Shown: positions 22,572-33,614, counted from the stretch's first letter. The stretch: 56,253 nt of DNA from Diphasiastrum complanatum (GCA_029204225.1 CM055094.1:6953990-7010242), one strand, 5' to 3'. Made by a program: numbers and translations. The notes: generated from the letters alone by a model not told the origin.

Positions 22572-23263
22572 CTATGAAGATTTGAGCATTGATCTTGATA
22601 TAACTCCAAGATTAGATCTATGCTTGATGAAAGCACTTTTGCTCAAAGGCTTTGTGAGTAGATCGGCAATACAAGAGGACAAGTTGACATGCTCCAAATA
22701 GATTTCTCCTCCAATAAGCTTTTCTCTCACAAAATGGTGTGCCACTTCTATGTGCTTGCTTCTTGCATGAAATATGGGATTATTGGCAAGAGCTTGGGCC
22801 AAGATGTTATCACACTTGATCATTGGTAGATCATCCTCCTTGATGAACTTTAGTTCCATTAATAACCTCTTGATCCAAAGCACTTCTTTGGTAGTTGTAG
22901 TGAGTGCTTTGTACTCGGCCTCATAGAGTGAGCATATCTAGATTGGCATATAAAGACATGATTTTCATAAAAAACAATTTCTAGGCCTAGGATGTAATGT
23001 ATCTCTCCTAGATCTTGCATTTTAAACTCACATCCAAGTGCTAGCTTGGTTTCATCAACTAGCTTGATACAACTTCCACAAAGAATAATGTCATCAACAT
23101 AAATTAGAAGAATGACAATATTGCTATCAACAAACTTTAGATACATGGAAGGATCATAGTCACTAAGAGTAAATCCTAGTGAGATAAGAAAAGCGTTAAG
23201 TCTTGAATACCATGAGGTGATCAACCTTAGGCTTCTTCAAAAATAAGATTTCATATGGTGACT
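22572..23263 (-). pseudogene. RT and RNase H remnants of element 3
   Basis: On the minus strand, 23263-23220 reads the integrase C-terminal stretch (SPYEILFLKKPKVDHL), then jumps to RT: WYSRLNAFLISLGFTLSDYD and LLIYVDDIILCG with the catalytic YVDD, then DLGEIHYILGLEI. At about 22930 it jumps again to RNase H (EAEYKAL, CDN, ARSKHIEVAHHFVREKL, CIADLLTKPL), ending at 22572. The RT fingers, the thumb end and the first RNase H acidic residue are deleted. The reading frame changes at the second junction. Confidence 0.85.
23259..23263. repeat. Target-site duplication of element 4, left copy (TGACT)
   Basis: TGACT before the LTR at 23264, repeated at 29125-29129 after the other LTR. Confidence 0.97.
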
Positions 23264-23916
23264 TGTGAAAAACTCAGATCCAAAAGATGCTAAAGTTTCA
23301 TAAAGATCTTGGCCATGGAAGTTATGCACATCTAGATTGAAAAAATGATAGAAATTGTGATGTTAAGCATACTAAACATCAACTAAACATCAAAATCTGA
23401 TCATAAGCTTCCACAAACAGAAACTTGCTGTCCCTGTCCGTACTTCAGAGCCTACAACCTGCATTTCACACGTGTGAAGCCATAGCAACAAAGAAATCAC
23501 AATTCTAGTGGCTAGAATGCAAGATATGAACAAAAAAGTGAGAGAGAAGAAGATGGACCTTCAAAGAGCATAACATTCATTCAATAGAATGAAAATGAGA
23601 TGTGTACATACTCGTGGAGATGGCTATTTATAGCAGCCATAGTGCCTCTTGGCCACTTGTCTTATGATAGGCTAAAATTGGGGTCCAATAGGATTCACCC
23701 ATATACCTAGAAATTTGGTCAAATAGGAATGCACCAAATTATGAGCCAATAGAAGAGCTCCACACTCGACCTCCTCTAATTAATGTGACCTCAAAAGTAG
23801 TGTACACATACTTTGGGCCTCTACATACATGTATGAACCTATCTCTAACTTTTATTTGGCCATAGGCCTACAAAATCTCAAGTTAGGAAAATACTACTAG
23901 TTGACAATTTTTCACA
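23264..23916 (-). repeat. 3' LTR of element 4
   Basis: 653 bp, TGTGAAAA to TTTTCACA. Minus-strand TATA box TATAAATA at 23625-23632 and palindrome CACACGTGTG with core 23469-23474. The gag-pol stop codon (TGA) lies within the first bases of the LTR. Confidence 0.97.
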
Positions 23917-26900
23917 CTCCCTCTTCAACTAGTTTTAGCATAGATTTAGAAAGTACACCAAGACTTGTTCTATGCTTGAAAAATAAGTCCTTTCCCAATG
24001 CTTTGGTAAAGATATCAGCCACACATTCCTTTGATGGGACATGTTCAAGCTTGATCTCTTTTGCCAACACTTGTTCTCTCACAAAATGGTAAGCCAACTC
24101 GATATGTTTGCTCCTTGCATGGAAAACCGGATTGCTTGCTAGACTTTGGGCTGAAAGGTTGTCACAAAAGATGATTGGACTCTCTGAAAAATCCAGCAAA
24201 TGAAGCTCCATAATCATCCTCTTGATCCACACCATCTCCTTTGTGCATGATGTCAAAGCTTTGTACTCGGCCTCACTAGAAGAAAGTGATATAGTTGCTT
24301 GTTTCTTCGACATCCATGAGATAGCTCCATCACCTATGAAAATAGCATGTGCATTTATGGATTTTCTATCCATAAGGTCTCCTGCAAAATCTGAATCTGA
24401 AAAACCAAATAAGTTAGGTGATGAGCCTCTATAAACAATGCCAAAATCTTTTGTTCCCGAGATGTATCTCAAGATCCTCTTTCCTAGTTTCCAATGTTCT
24501 ATGCTAGGATCTTGCATGAATTGGCTTAATCTACCAACACAATAAGATAAATCAGGTCTTGTGATGGTTAGATATATAAGAGAACCTATTAGCTTCCTAT
24601 AGAGAGTAATGTCCTCGAAGGATCTTTCATTACCTCTTATAGTTAGCTTTACATGTGATTCCATAGGTGTATCAATAGGATTTGCATCTACCATATGAAA
24701 TCTATTGAGAATAGAAATAGCATACTTCTCTTGTGAAATAAAAGTGATTTGAGAAGTTCTAATTACTTCTATTCCTAAGATATAGCTCAAAAGACCAAGA
24801 TCATGCACTTCAAATTTCTTTTTTAGTGCTTTCTTGATATCTTCTATATCTTCCTTGTTCCCTCCACTTAAAATAATGTCATCCACATAAATTAGAAGGA
24901 TTGTAACATCATTAGCACTAATTCTAAAGTAAAGTGAATGATCATACTCACTCATAGTGAAGTTTTGAGAAAGTAGAAAAGAGTTAAGCCTAGCATACCA
25001 ACTCCTTGGTGCTTGCTTAAGACCATACAAACTTTTTTGTAGAAAACACACATGATTAGGCTTGCTATGAGAAACATAGCTCTCGGGTTGCTCCATGTAG
25101 ACTTCCTCTTCAAGATCACCATTCAAGAAAGCATTAGAAATGTCTAATTGCCAAAGATCCCATCCATAAAGAGTTGCAAGGGAAATGATTACTCTTATGC
25201 TCACCATCTTTGCCACGGGTGCAAAGGTTTCCTCATAGTCAATGCCATGCTCTTGAGCATAACCTTTAGCCACCAACCTTGCCTTCAACTTGTTGATAGA
25301 TCCATCTTGATTTGTCTTTACCTTGAAGATCCATTTGCATCCAATTGCACTTTTGCCCTTTGGAAGCTCCACCAATCTCCATGTGTTGTTCTTCATAAGT
25401 GCTTCAAACTCAAGATCCATTGCTTGGATCCATTCCTCTTCTTGCCTTGCTTCATCTACACATGAAGGTACATCAAAAGAAGTTAGGAAAGCATAGTTGG
25501 ATCCATCCACCACTTGCTTACCTTTGCCATCATAAGTGAGCCTTGAGGGTTTCACTTTATGCCTTGGAGTTCTCCTTGGAATTTGACTTGAAGAGGCTTC
25601 TTCAACATCCACATCCAATGTGTCATCAACTCCATTGTCATCAAGCACATTAGTTGCAACAACACCATCATCACTTGAAACAACTTTTGGAATGTTACCT
25701 TCATCAAAAATGACATCCCTACTTGTGAACACTTTCTTGATTGAAGGAACATAAATCCTATATGCTTTGCTTACTTCACTATAACCAACAAAAATGCCCT
25801 TTCTTGAAGATGGATCCTCCTTAGTTCTATCATCAAGAGTAATGTTGAAGTAGCAAATGCATCCAAAAGTTCTTAGAAACTTGACATTAGGCTTCGTACC
25901 AAACAAAGCTTCAAAAGGGGTTTTTCCTTCCAATACAACACTTGGCCATCTATTGCATAGGAAATTTGCACACAACAAAGCATCACTCCAAAAAGGTTTA
26001 GGAAGATTAGCATTCAATCTCATTGCCTTTGCACTCTCACACAAGGTTCTATTCTTCCTCTCGGCCACTCCATTTTGTTGTGGTGTTCTTGGACATGTGT
26101 ACTCCCTCTTGATCCCATGCTCATCGCAAAAGGCTTTGAATTTGTTAGAAATGTATTCACCACCATTGTCGCTCCTCAAGCATTTGATTTTGGTTGTAAA
26201 TTGAGTCTCAATAGCAACTTTGAACTTGACAAACACATCAAACACCTCATCCTTGCTCTTTAGTAGATAAACCCAACAAAATCTACTAAAATCATCAATG
26301 AAAGTTACATACATCTTAGCACCTCCATTGCTAATTGTAGTAACACCATGAATATCCGAATGCAAGAGAGAAAAAGGCATCTTAGATCTAGATATAGATC
26401 TAGTATATGGCAATCTATGTGATTTAGACAAAGCACATTCTTCACAAACATGATTCAAGCAAGTAAGAGACTTGGGAAGTCCCCTTACTACCTCCTTTTT
26501 GGCTATTACCTCCAAGGCCTTGTAGTTGAGATGTCCCATCCTTTTATGCCATATCTCTTGAATTGACATTTGTTCATTTGCCATGCATCCAACTTGGTTA
26601 GCAACAACACATGCATCAAGCTTGAACAATTTCCCTTGCCTTTTCCCTTTTGCAATGATACTACACCCCTTTTTGATCAAGCAAGCATCACCATCAAACT
26701 CAACTTTGAATCCTTTGTCAAGCATTTGGCTTACACTAAGTAAGTTCTTGGTAATGGATGGAATGAGCAAAACATCTTTCAATTCTATATTCCTATTTGT
26801 AGAAAGTGAAATAGGAATTGTGCCAATCCCCTTGATTGCACACTCACCATCATTTGCGGTATAGATTACCTTCCTATCACCATCAAATGCCATTAAAGAT

Positions 26901-27862
26901 GAAAAATACTCTTTATGATATGTCATATGAGAAGTGGCTCCACTATCAATCCACCAAGGATCAATGTCTCCATGATTAGCCAACAAGCAAGATGACATAA
27001 CAAAAGCATCATTTGAAAGAAGCTCATCCCCACCCTCATCAATAGTTAGATTGGTTTGCTTTTCCCCTTGATCCCTCTTTTTCTTAAAACAATCACTAGC
27101 AAAATGCCCTTTGACTCCACAATAGAAACATTTTAGCTTAGATCTATCCTTCTTTTTGCCAAAAGTAGAGTGCTCACCTTGGTCTTGCCCTTTAGACCAA
27201 TTGCTTTTACCTTTGCCCTTGAACTTGCCTTTAGAGAACATTGCCTCCTCTTCTCCTCCTTGAGATGTAGAAGATGCTCCCACTCTTGCTTGCAACCTGA
27301 ATTCTTCAGCCAACAAGACCTCTTGCAAGTCTCCAACACTTGGTAAACATTTTTGGATAGCATAACTTTGAACAAGATTAGCATGATCATCCAACAAGCC
27401 ATTGAGAATCACTTGAACAAGCTCCTCATTATTTATGCCATCATTAATGCATGCTAACTCATCATTCAATGCTTTAACTCTCAAAACAAAAGCATGTCCA
27501 TTCTCACTCTTCTTTTGCATACAAGAAAAGATTTGCCTTCTTAAAGTCAACACTCTAGAAGTAGACTTGGATTCATAAACCTTCTTCAAGGCTTCCCAAG
27601 CTTCACTAGATGATGTGCACTTACCAACCTCTTTGATAAGCTCATTTGTCACATTCATCTTGATCATGTGAAGGGCTTTCTTTGCCCTCTTGTCATACCT
27701 CAATTGTTCTTGAGGTGCCAAAGGTCTCTCCTCCACACCTACAACAATATCCATCAACTCATTCATCTCAAGCAAAGACTCCATCCTTACTTTCCAAGTA
27801 GAATAGTTGAGGGAGGTAAGCCTATCATTGCTTTCCAACATGTAGCCTCCATTTGTAGCCAT
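23912..27862 (-). CDS. Copia gag-pol polyprotein (element 4), full length
   Basis: 1316 residues, all domains in Copia order. UBN2-type gag is at about 15-190, then a Lys/Gly-rich basic segment and a CCHC zinc knuckle (C245, C248, H253, C258) that binds RNA. Aspartic protease has Asp306 in WWIDSGATSHM. Integrase has an HHCC zinc site (H439, H444, C473, C476) and the DD35E triad D503, D565, E601. Reverse transcriptase has D907 in LDISNAFL and YVDD at 992-995. RNase H carboxylates are D1156, E1197 and D1234. The start MATNGG matches that of the family-A gag at 17561. The last codons are also the polypurine tract, and the stop lies in the 3' LTR. No stop or frameshift seen. Expected products are virus-like particles and cDNA integration machinery. 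Confidence 0.97.
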   Translation of the reverse strand: MATNGGYMLESNDRLTSLNYSTWKVRMESLLEMNELMDIVVGVEERPLAPQEQLRYDKRAKKALHMIKMNVTNELIKEVGKCTSSSEAWEALKKVYESKSTSRVLTLRRQIFSCMQKKSENGHAFVLRVKALNDELACINDGINNEELVQVILNGLLDDHANLVQSYAIQKCLPSVGDLQEVLLAEEFRLQARVGASSTSQGGEEEAMFSKGKFKGKGKSNWSKGQDQGEHSTFGKKKDRSKLKCFYCGVKGHFASDCFKKKRDQGEKQTNLTIDEGGDELLSNDAFVMSSCLLANHGDIDPWWIDSGATSHMTYHKEYFSSLMAFDGDRKVIYTANDGECAIKGIGTIPISLSTNRNIELKDVLLIPSITKNLLSVSQMLDKGFKVEFDGDACLIKKGCSIIAKGKRQGKLFKLDACVVANQVGCMANEQMSIQEIWHKRMGHLNYKALEVIAKKEVVRGLPKSLTCLNHVCEECALSKSHRLPYTRSISRSKMPFSLLHSDIHGVTTISNGGAKMYVTFIDDFSRFCWVYLLKSKDEVFDVFVKFKVAIETQFTTKIKCLRSDNGGEYISNKFKAFCDEHGIKREYTCPRTPQQNGVAERKNRTLCESAKAMRLNANLPKPFWSDALLCANFLCNRWPSVVLEGKTPFEALFGTKPNVKFLRTFGCICYFNITLDDRTKEDPSSRKGIFVGYSEVSKAYRIYVPSIKKVFTSRDVIFDEGNIPKVVSSDDGVVATNVLDDNGVDDTLDVDVEEASSSQIPRRTPRHKVKPSRLTYDGKGKQVVDGSNYAFLTSFDVPSCVDEARQEEEWIQAMDLEFEALMKNNTWRLVELPKGKSAIGCKWIFKVKTNQDGSINKLKARLVAKGYAQEHGIDYEETFAPVAKMVSIRVIISLATLYGWDLWQLDISNAFLNGDLEEEVYMEQPESYVSHSKPNHVCFLQKSLYGLKQAPRSWYARLNSFLLSQNFTMSEYDHSLYFRISANDVTILLIYVDDIILSGGNKEDIEDIKKALKKKFEVHDLGLLSYILGIEVIRTSQITFISQEKYAISILNRFHMVDANPIDTPMESHVKLTIRGNERSFEDITLYRKLIGSLIYLTITRPDLSYCVGRLSQFMQDPSIEHWKLGKRILRYISGTKDFGIVYRGSSPNLFGFSDSDFAGDLMDRKSINAHAIFIGDGAISWMSKKQATISLSSSEAEYKALTSCTKEMVWIKRMIMELHLLDFSESPIIFCDNLSAQSLASNPVFHARSKHIELAYHFVREQVLAKEIKLEHVPSKECVADIFTKALGKDLFFKHRTSLGVLSKSMLKLVEEGV

Positions 27863-28459
27863 GTTGCAATGATTGATCTCTGATCTTTGACCTGTTCCAA
27901 TGCACTAAGCACTCTCTTGAATCAACAAATGAAACACAAGAAGAAATCACAAAGATTTGGAACCTAAAACCTTACTTTCTCTCTCTTTTCCTCACTTTTT
28001 CCTTAATTTTAGCCACTAGTTTTATGATTTCTTGATCAAACCAAGACCAAACCTCAATATACTTGCTTTTCCCTCACTCCTAAGATTGAAATACACTCTT
28101 GAATCATTCAGCAAACTGAAAATCAGAGGGTTACATCAATTTTGAAGTTTTTGACATGAAGAAGCAAGAAATTGAATCAAAAAACTATATGCTAGAATGG
28201 AAAACTAATAGGATCTTGTTGGATCTTGCATCTCCCTCTTTCCAAAACAATTTTTGTCTCCTTATTCTGATAAGTACAGAGGGAATTCGCCCTACTTCAA
28301 TTGAAATGCATACAAATGATGTTTTGATCACAAAGATCCAATTTCTACACATAAATCAACAAGATTTTTAGCTAGAAACTTGATTGGAATGCTACAAAAG
28401 CAAACTCGCCCACAAATCTCTTCTAAATCTGGCAAAACCTGCACATTTGGCCGCCTAAT
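27863..28459 (-). other. 5' leader of element 4
   Basis: About 600 bp between primer site and gag ATG, AT-rich, no coding frame. It should contain packaging and dimerisation signals, which I cannot identify. Confidence 0.7.
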
Positions 28460-28471
28460 GCTCTGATACCA
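28460..28471 (-). promoter_or_regulatory. Primer-binding site, initiator Met-tRNA (element 4)
   Basis: TGGTATCAGAGC on the minus strand, directly abutting the 5' LTR at 28472. Confidence 0.97.
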
Positions 28472-29124
28472 TGTGAAAAACTCAGATCCAAAAGATGCTA
28501 AAGTTTCATAAAGATCTTGGCCATGGAAGTTATGCACATCTAGATTGAAAAAATGATAGAAATTGTGATGTTAAGCATACTAAACATCAACTAAACATCA
28601 AAATCTGATCATAAGCTTCCACAAACAGAAACTTGCTGTCCCTGTCCGTACTTCAGAGCCTACAACCTGCATTTCACACGTGTGAAGCCATAGCAACAAA
28701 GAAATCACAATTCTAGTGGCTAGAATGCAAGATATGAACAAAAAAGTGAGAGAGAAGAAGATGGACCTTCAAAGAGCATAACATTCATTCAATAGAATGA
28801 AAATGAGATGTGTACATACTCGTGGAGATGGCTATTTATAGCAGCCATAGTGCCTCTTGGCCACTTGTCTTATGATAGGCTAAAATTGGGGTCCAATAGG
28901 ATTCACCCATATACCTAGAAATTTGGTCAAATAGGAATGCACCAAATTATGAGCCAATAGAAGAGCTCCACACTCGACCTCCTCTAATTAATGTGACCTC
29001 AAAAGTAGTGTACACATACTTTGGGCCTCTACATACATGTATGAACCTATCTCTAACTTTTATTTGGCCATAGGCCTACAAAATCTCAAGTTAGGAAAAT
29101 ACTACTAGTTGACAATTTTTCACA
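28472..29124 (-). repeat. 5' LTR and promoter of element 4
   Basis: 653 bp, same sequence as 23264-23916 as far as I can see. It holds the minus-strand TATA box TATAAATA at 28833-28840, the likely driver of the genomic RNA, and a G-box palindrome with core 28677-28682. Confidence 0.97.
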
Positions 29125-29129
29125 TGACT
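29125..29129. repeat. Target-site duplication of element 4, right copy (TGACT)
   Basis: Pairs with 23259-23263. Confidence 0.97.
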
Positions 29130-31167
29130 TTCCTCCAAGAGCTATATGTGGGAGCCTACTGCAAAGATAATTTGCACAATTAATGGCTTTTCCCCAAAAA
29201 TCTTTGGGCAAAGATGCCTCAATTCTCATAGATTTTGCACATTCACATAGAGATCTATTCTTTCTCTCGGCCACTCCATTTTGAGATGGAGAGTAGGCAC
29301 AAGAAAACTCTCTTTTAATGCCTTCAAGCTCACAAAAATCTTGAAATTTATTGGAGATATATTCACCACCTCCATCACTTCTAAGAGCTTTAATCTTGAA
29401 TGAGAATTGCTTCTCTACATAAGCTTTGAAAATAAGGAAATGATCAAACACCATAGATTTTGAAGCAAGAAGATATATCCAAGTGAATCTTGTGTAATCA
29501 TCAATGAAAGTAACAAAACAAGTGGCTCCTCCCTTGCTTGTAGTTGATGAGAAATGCACATCCGAGTGGATTAACTCCAAAGGATGCTTGCTTTTGATAG
29601 AAGATCTTGTAAATGGCTTTTTGTGAGATTTAGCAGTAGCACAAGCCTCACAAGGCTTGATCTTCTTGGAGAATGACTTTGGCAAGCCAATAGCTTTGGA
29701 TTCTTTGATCATAGAGAGCATGGATTTGTAGTTGGGATGTCCCAACCTCCTATGCCATAATTCCTCCATAGAGAGCTTGTTCACAAGAGCAACATTACAA
29801 GCATTCACATACTCATTCGGATCTAGTTTATAGATGCCACCAAATCTAGATCCTAATGCAAGTATCTCATCATTCCTCTTGATAGTGCAAGTATCAACAT
29901 TGAATTTTACATCAAGGCCATTATCAAGCAATTGGCCAACACTAATAAGATTCTTGGTAAGCTTAGGTACATAAAGAACTCTAGAGAGAGAAAGAACTTT
30001 AGAGGATGCAAGCTTCAAGGGAATGTTCCCTATGCCTTCAATAGGACATTCAAAATCATTTGCAGTGTATATTGATTTCTTGACTCCATCATAAGGTGCA
30101 ATAGAAGAGAAAGAGTCCTTGGAGCTACACATATGTGAAGAGGCTCCACTATCAATATACCATAGGCCGTCCTTCTTGAAAGGAGTAGATGAGAAACTAG
30201 AGACCATAAGAGATCCCTCTCCATCACTTGCAATAGTGTCTTCCTTCTCATCGGTAATATTGGCTTGCTTGAGTTGATTCTTCTTTTTGAAGCAATTGGT
30301 GGCATAATGACCTTTCTTGCCACAATAAAAGCACTTGATCTTCTTCTTCTTCTTGAGCTTGGATGATGAAGCATTAGAGGAATCATCTTCCTCCTCATAT
30401 TTGTCTTTGGATTTGACTTTGTCCTTGCTTGAGGATTGTTGATGTTGGTTCTTGCTCCTCCCTTTGTGCTTATCCTTGGCAAAGAGAGCTTTGCCATCAT
30501 TATGAGTGAGAGAAAGCTTGTCCATCCTCAAGAGCTTGTACTCTTGTCTTGATTCTTCTAAAATTAGCACACTTTGGAGAGCCTCCAAACTTGGTAGCTC
30601 CTCCTTAATGGCATAGGATTGGACAAGGTTATCAAATTCACTTCTCAAGCCATTGAGAATGACTTGAACTAGCTCATTTTGATTGATGGAATCACCAATG
30701 CAAGCAAGCTCTCTATGAATATCTTTTACTCTCAAAACATAAGTAGATGCACTCTCATCACTCTTTTGGCTACTTTGAAAGATTTGATTCCTAAGAGTGA
30801 GAAGCCTAGAGGTATTCTTAGCCTCATAGATAGTCTTGAGACAATCCCAAGCTTCTTTGGCTGTTGTACAAGTACCTATCTCCCTCAATATCTCATTAGA
30901 GACATTCATCTTAATGTAGTGGAGAGCCATCCTAGCTCTCTTTTTGTATTTTTGAACCTCTTGAAGAACTTGTGGTTCTTCTTCAAGGCCAAGAACTATG
31001 TCCATCACGTCTTGAAGGATCAAGATGGACTCGATCCTCATTTTCCAAATTGAATAATTTGAAGTGGTCAATCTTTCACTTGGTTCCAACAAGGATGAAC
31101 CCATTGAAGACATTTGAGGTGAAGAAAACTCAAATGATGAACAATAAATGTTGTTACACGCTTTCAA
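29125..31167 (-). pseudogene. gag-protease-integrase of element 3, cut by element 4
   Basis: The open frame starts at 31167, with the more likely initiator at MSSMGSS about 20 codons in. It holds UBN2-type gag, a basic region, a CCHC zinc knuckle (CFYCGKKGHYATNCF), protease (LWYIDSGASSHM), the HHCC zinc domain (LWHRRLGHPNYK, CEACATAKSHKKPF) and the integrase core with LIHSDVH, LRSDGGGEY and NGVAERKNR, so the DD35E triad is present. At HIALGGKS the frame meets element 4. It then reads 13 codons into that LTR and stops at 29086. The missing continuation resumes at 23263. Upstream of the break I see no stop, in line with a fairly young element. Confidence 0.92.
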
Positions 31168-31857
31168 TAGGATCCAATAATTGAGTACTATCTCCTCCTA
31201 TGAAAGATCTTGCAACAATTTGTGAATTGATTCTCACTAGCTACTCAAATATCTCTAAAACAAGATCTATTTCACATCAAATGATGGAGTATAGGCAAAG
31301 TTAGGATCTAACACTCTTAGCACGTGTGAAATACACTAAGAAACCAAATTTGACTCAAATACAATGATATTGCATGAAACAAAATGGCTAAATCTCAAAA
31401 CAGTGCCTAGATCACATATAGATGAGATTGGCAAGCATACAACTGTGATTTTGGATCAACCAAGCAATCTCTTGACCAAACCAAATGTGTCCACCCAGGT
31501 CTAGGTGCCCTACCTAACCCTCTTCAAAAGCTTATAACTTTTGATTGGCTCAACCAAATGGAATGAAACTGATTGCAACAGAAACTAGACAAAAATAGCT
31601 TCAAAACAAGCTATCAAGCAAGATAAATGGATCAAACATGAGAGATAACTTCCAAACTGAAATTGGATGTTCCTCACACATGTCTGAGCACCTGATTCCG
31701 TACAGTACCAGGTCAGACCCAATCAATTTCCTTTTGATCTCTTTTGATCCAAGATTGAACAAGATAGCTAGGAAAATGGGCCTTGACAACTTCTAGCTCA
31801 AGATTGATGAAAATTTTTTCACTTAGATGGATCAAAATGCATGGTAACCTTAGGTAG
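31168..31857 (-). other. 5' leader of element 3
   Basis: About 690 bp between primer site and gag. No coding frame supported. Confidence 0.7.
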
Positions 31858-31869
31858 GCTCTGATACCA
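31858..31869 (-). promoter_or_regulatory. Primer-binding site, initiator Met-tRNA (element 3)
   Basis: TGGTATCAGAGC on the minus strand, directly abutting the LTR edge TGTTGAA at 31870. Confidence 0.95.
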
Positions 31870-32596
31870 TGTTGAATTTCACACGTGTGGACTGTCCACT
31901 ACATGTACTTGTGATCTCCTAAGGTGTGTAGATGCACCAAGATCAAGACTAGATTGAGATTCAAGATCAATCTTGAATCCTATGGCAAAAACACACTACT
32001 ACATGCATTCAATCACTTCCAACTCTCACTCACACGTGTGGGAAGTATTCAAAAAATAATCTAAGTAAAAACAAGCTACTCTCCTCGGGTAGAGAGAGAA
32101 AATGCATCATGAGCTCTCGGGTAGAGAGAGAAAGCTAGAAATCCAATAACTCACAAAATCCATGAAATCACCAAATCAATTCGCTTCAAAATGAGGAGTA
32201 CAATGATACTAGTAGGTCCACGAGCTACCACTATGCTGAACTATGATTGGACCATATTTTGTCACCTCTTGATCCTATTGGATCATTGATCCATGCACCT
32301 CTTAATTCTATTGGACTATATTCAAGCACACCTCAATTTCCTATTGGACCTCACAAGGTTCCACCTCTAAATCCTATTGGACCTCTTGGAATTCATCAAA
32401 CAAAAACTGTACACTTGTCTACACTCTAATTGGCAAGTGTTTAGCCTCTTACTCTATTTTGGCTCAATAGTGGCATTGAAATGCATAATTTGCCATCTAT
32501 GCCAAATTTATTCCTATCAACATCCTACACCTAGATGCTTGATGTAAAAAACATACCCCTATATCTAACATAGATAATCTTCTTCAATTCTTTACA
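31870..32596 (-). repeat. 5' LTR of element 3
   Basis: 727 bp, matching 21824-22553 with about ten differences and a 3-bp indel (ACATACCCC versus ACATAAGACCC). Two G-box palindromes, cores 31882-31887 and 32033-32038; the second has changed to CACATGTG in the 3' LTR. Confidence 0.95.
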
Positions 32597-32601
32597 CACT
32601 T
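32597..32601. repeat. Target-site duplication of element 3, right copy (CACTT)
   Basis: Pairs with 21819-21823. The element 5 LTR resumes at 32602. Confidence 0.95.
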
Positions 32602-32649
32602 GTGTACACAATTTACACTATTCTACATGGTTTTTGATCAAGCTAGATT
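32602..32649 (-). repeat. 3' LTR of element 5, second segment, truncated
   Basis: Matches 36361-36408 of the 5' LTR, then ends abruptly. The final 25 bp of the LTR and the adjacent polypurine tract and RNase H sequence are deleted, fusing the LTR to RT coding remnants. Confidence 0.9.
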
Positions 32650-33614
32650 CCACAAACAAGGAACTTTTGAGACTCCAATAGAGAATGATGTCCATGAAGG
32701 ATCTTTCACCACCACTTAGAGGATCCCTTACAAGATGTTCCATAAATGTTTCTATATACATGTAGCACACTTCAAAACTAAACATCATGCCAAGCCATGG
32801 ATTCCAAGGCATTTTGTGCACTTGAAGATACATCAATTAAAATTTTAAGTTCATAAATAATGTTGACAACTTGCCTTGCTTGATCCATATGATTGAGCCT
32901 TGATGGCTCCATCTTGATACTCAAGGTTCTTCTTGGAGTCCTCGGGTCTTGAGTTTGCTCCTCCACTTGACTTGACTCCAAACCATCAATGAATTGAATA
33001 AGGTGTTGATCCAAAGGTGCTTCTTCAAGTTTACAAATCTTCCACTCTTGAAAGATCACATTTCCACCATTGACAAATTCTTTGGTTGAAAACAAGTAGA
33101 TTCTACAATCTCTACTTGAAGAGCAAAACACTACCATTATTCCTATCATTGAAATAGGATAATCTTTGGTCCTTACATTGGAATGATCATGCACAAAGCA
33201 TGTGGATCCAAAGATTTCCAATACAAATGATGTTTCATCCTTTATGACACTATTCAAGCTATTGCAAAAAAAGTTATCCAATGAAATTGCTTTATCAACA
33301 ACAAATGGAAATTTGAAAGCATCTAATTTCAATGTCTTGTCATAAAGAGTACTAAACACCATAGATCTTAAAGATAAACAACAAGTCACTCCATGTCTAC
33401 TAATACTATCTAAAAAGTATTCAAAGATAGTAGACTCTCCAATGCTCGCCACCCTTGCAAGATGCACACTTGAATGGACAAACTGCATGCAATTTGATGA
33501 CTTGGCCATTGTCATTGAGGACTCCCTTGGAACTCTCATGCTTTGAGACTGATCCTCAAGATCTTCCTCCTTTTGATGCTCCTCCTCAATACAAGCAAGG
33601 TCACACTTTGCCAA
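32650..33614 (-). pseudogene. Scrambled integrase/RT remnants of element 5
   Basis: A long minus-strand frame (33614-32778) carries recognisable but mutated integrase C-terminal motifs. EIFGSTCFVHDHSNVRTKDY corresponds to the usual FGC.CFVH.....R.KLDP, YLFSTKEFVNGGNVIFQE to the IFVGYS-to-DVIFDE stretch, and TPRRTL to the pre-RT linker. The catalytic core is condensed. From about 32760 to 32650 the frame reads the RT-end motif GGERSFMDIILYW before running into the deleted LTR. It is non-functional. Confidence 0.7.

Larger units (their letters stand above)
23264..29124 (-). mobile_element. Copia element 4, intact, with apparently identical LTRs
   Basis: A complete 5861-bp Copia element with two 653-bp LTRs in which I saw no difference by eye, a TGACT target-site duplication, an intact initiator-Met primer site, a polypurine tract (GAAGAGGGAG) abutting the 3' LTR, and one uninterrupted 1316-codon gag-pol frame. 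It sits inside the integrase gene of element 3. Identical LTRs mean a very recent insertion, since both LTRs are copied from one template. It is the only element here that looks able to move on its own and perhaps to help defective relatives. Confidence 0.98.
21824..32596 (-). mobile_element. Copia element 3, inserted into the 3' LTR of element 5
   Basis: LTRs at 21824-22553 and 31870-32596 flank gag-protease-integrase (29125-31167) and RT/RNase H remnants (22572-23263), all on the minus strand. CACTT target-site duplication. The integrase region is split by element 4. Two internal deletions removed most of RT: integrase C-terminus joined to RT near 23215, and RT joined to RNase H near 22930. 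By eye the LTRs differ at about ten sites plus a 3-bp indel, fewer than element 5 and more than element 4. It is non-autonomous as it stands. Confidence 0.95.

Noticed and set aside
24222-26864. Several plus-strand frames of 60-115 residues opposite the element 4 gag-pol gene
   Set aside because: They are antisense shadows of the long conserved minus-strand gene.
22201-32429. Near-identical 60-residue plus-strand frames at 22201-22383 and 32247-32429
   Set aside because: They are antisense read-outs of the two LTRs of element 3.
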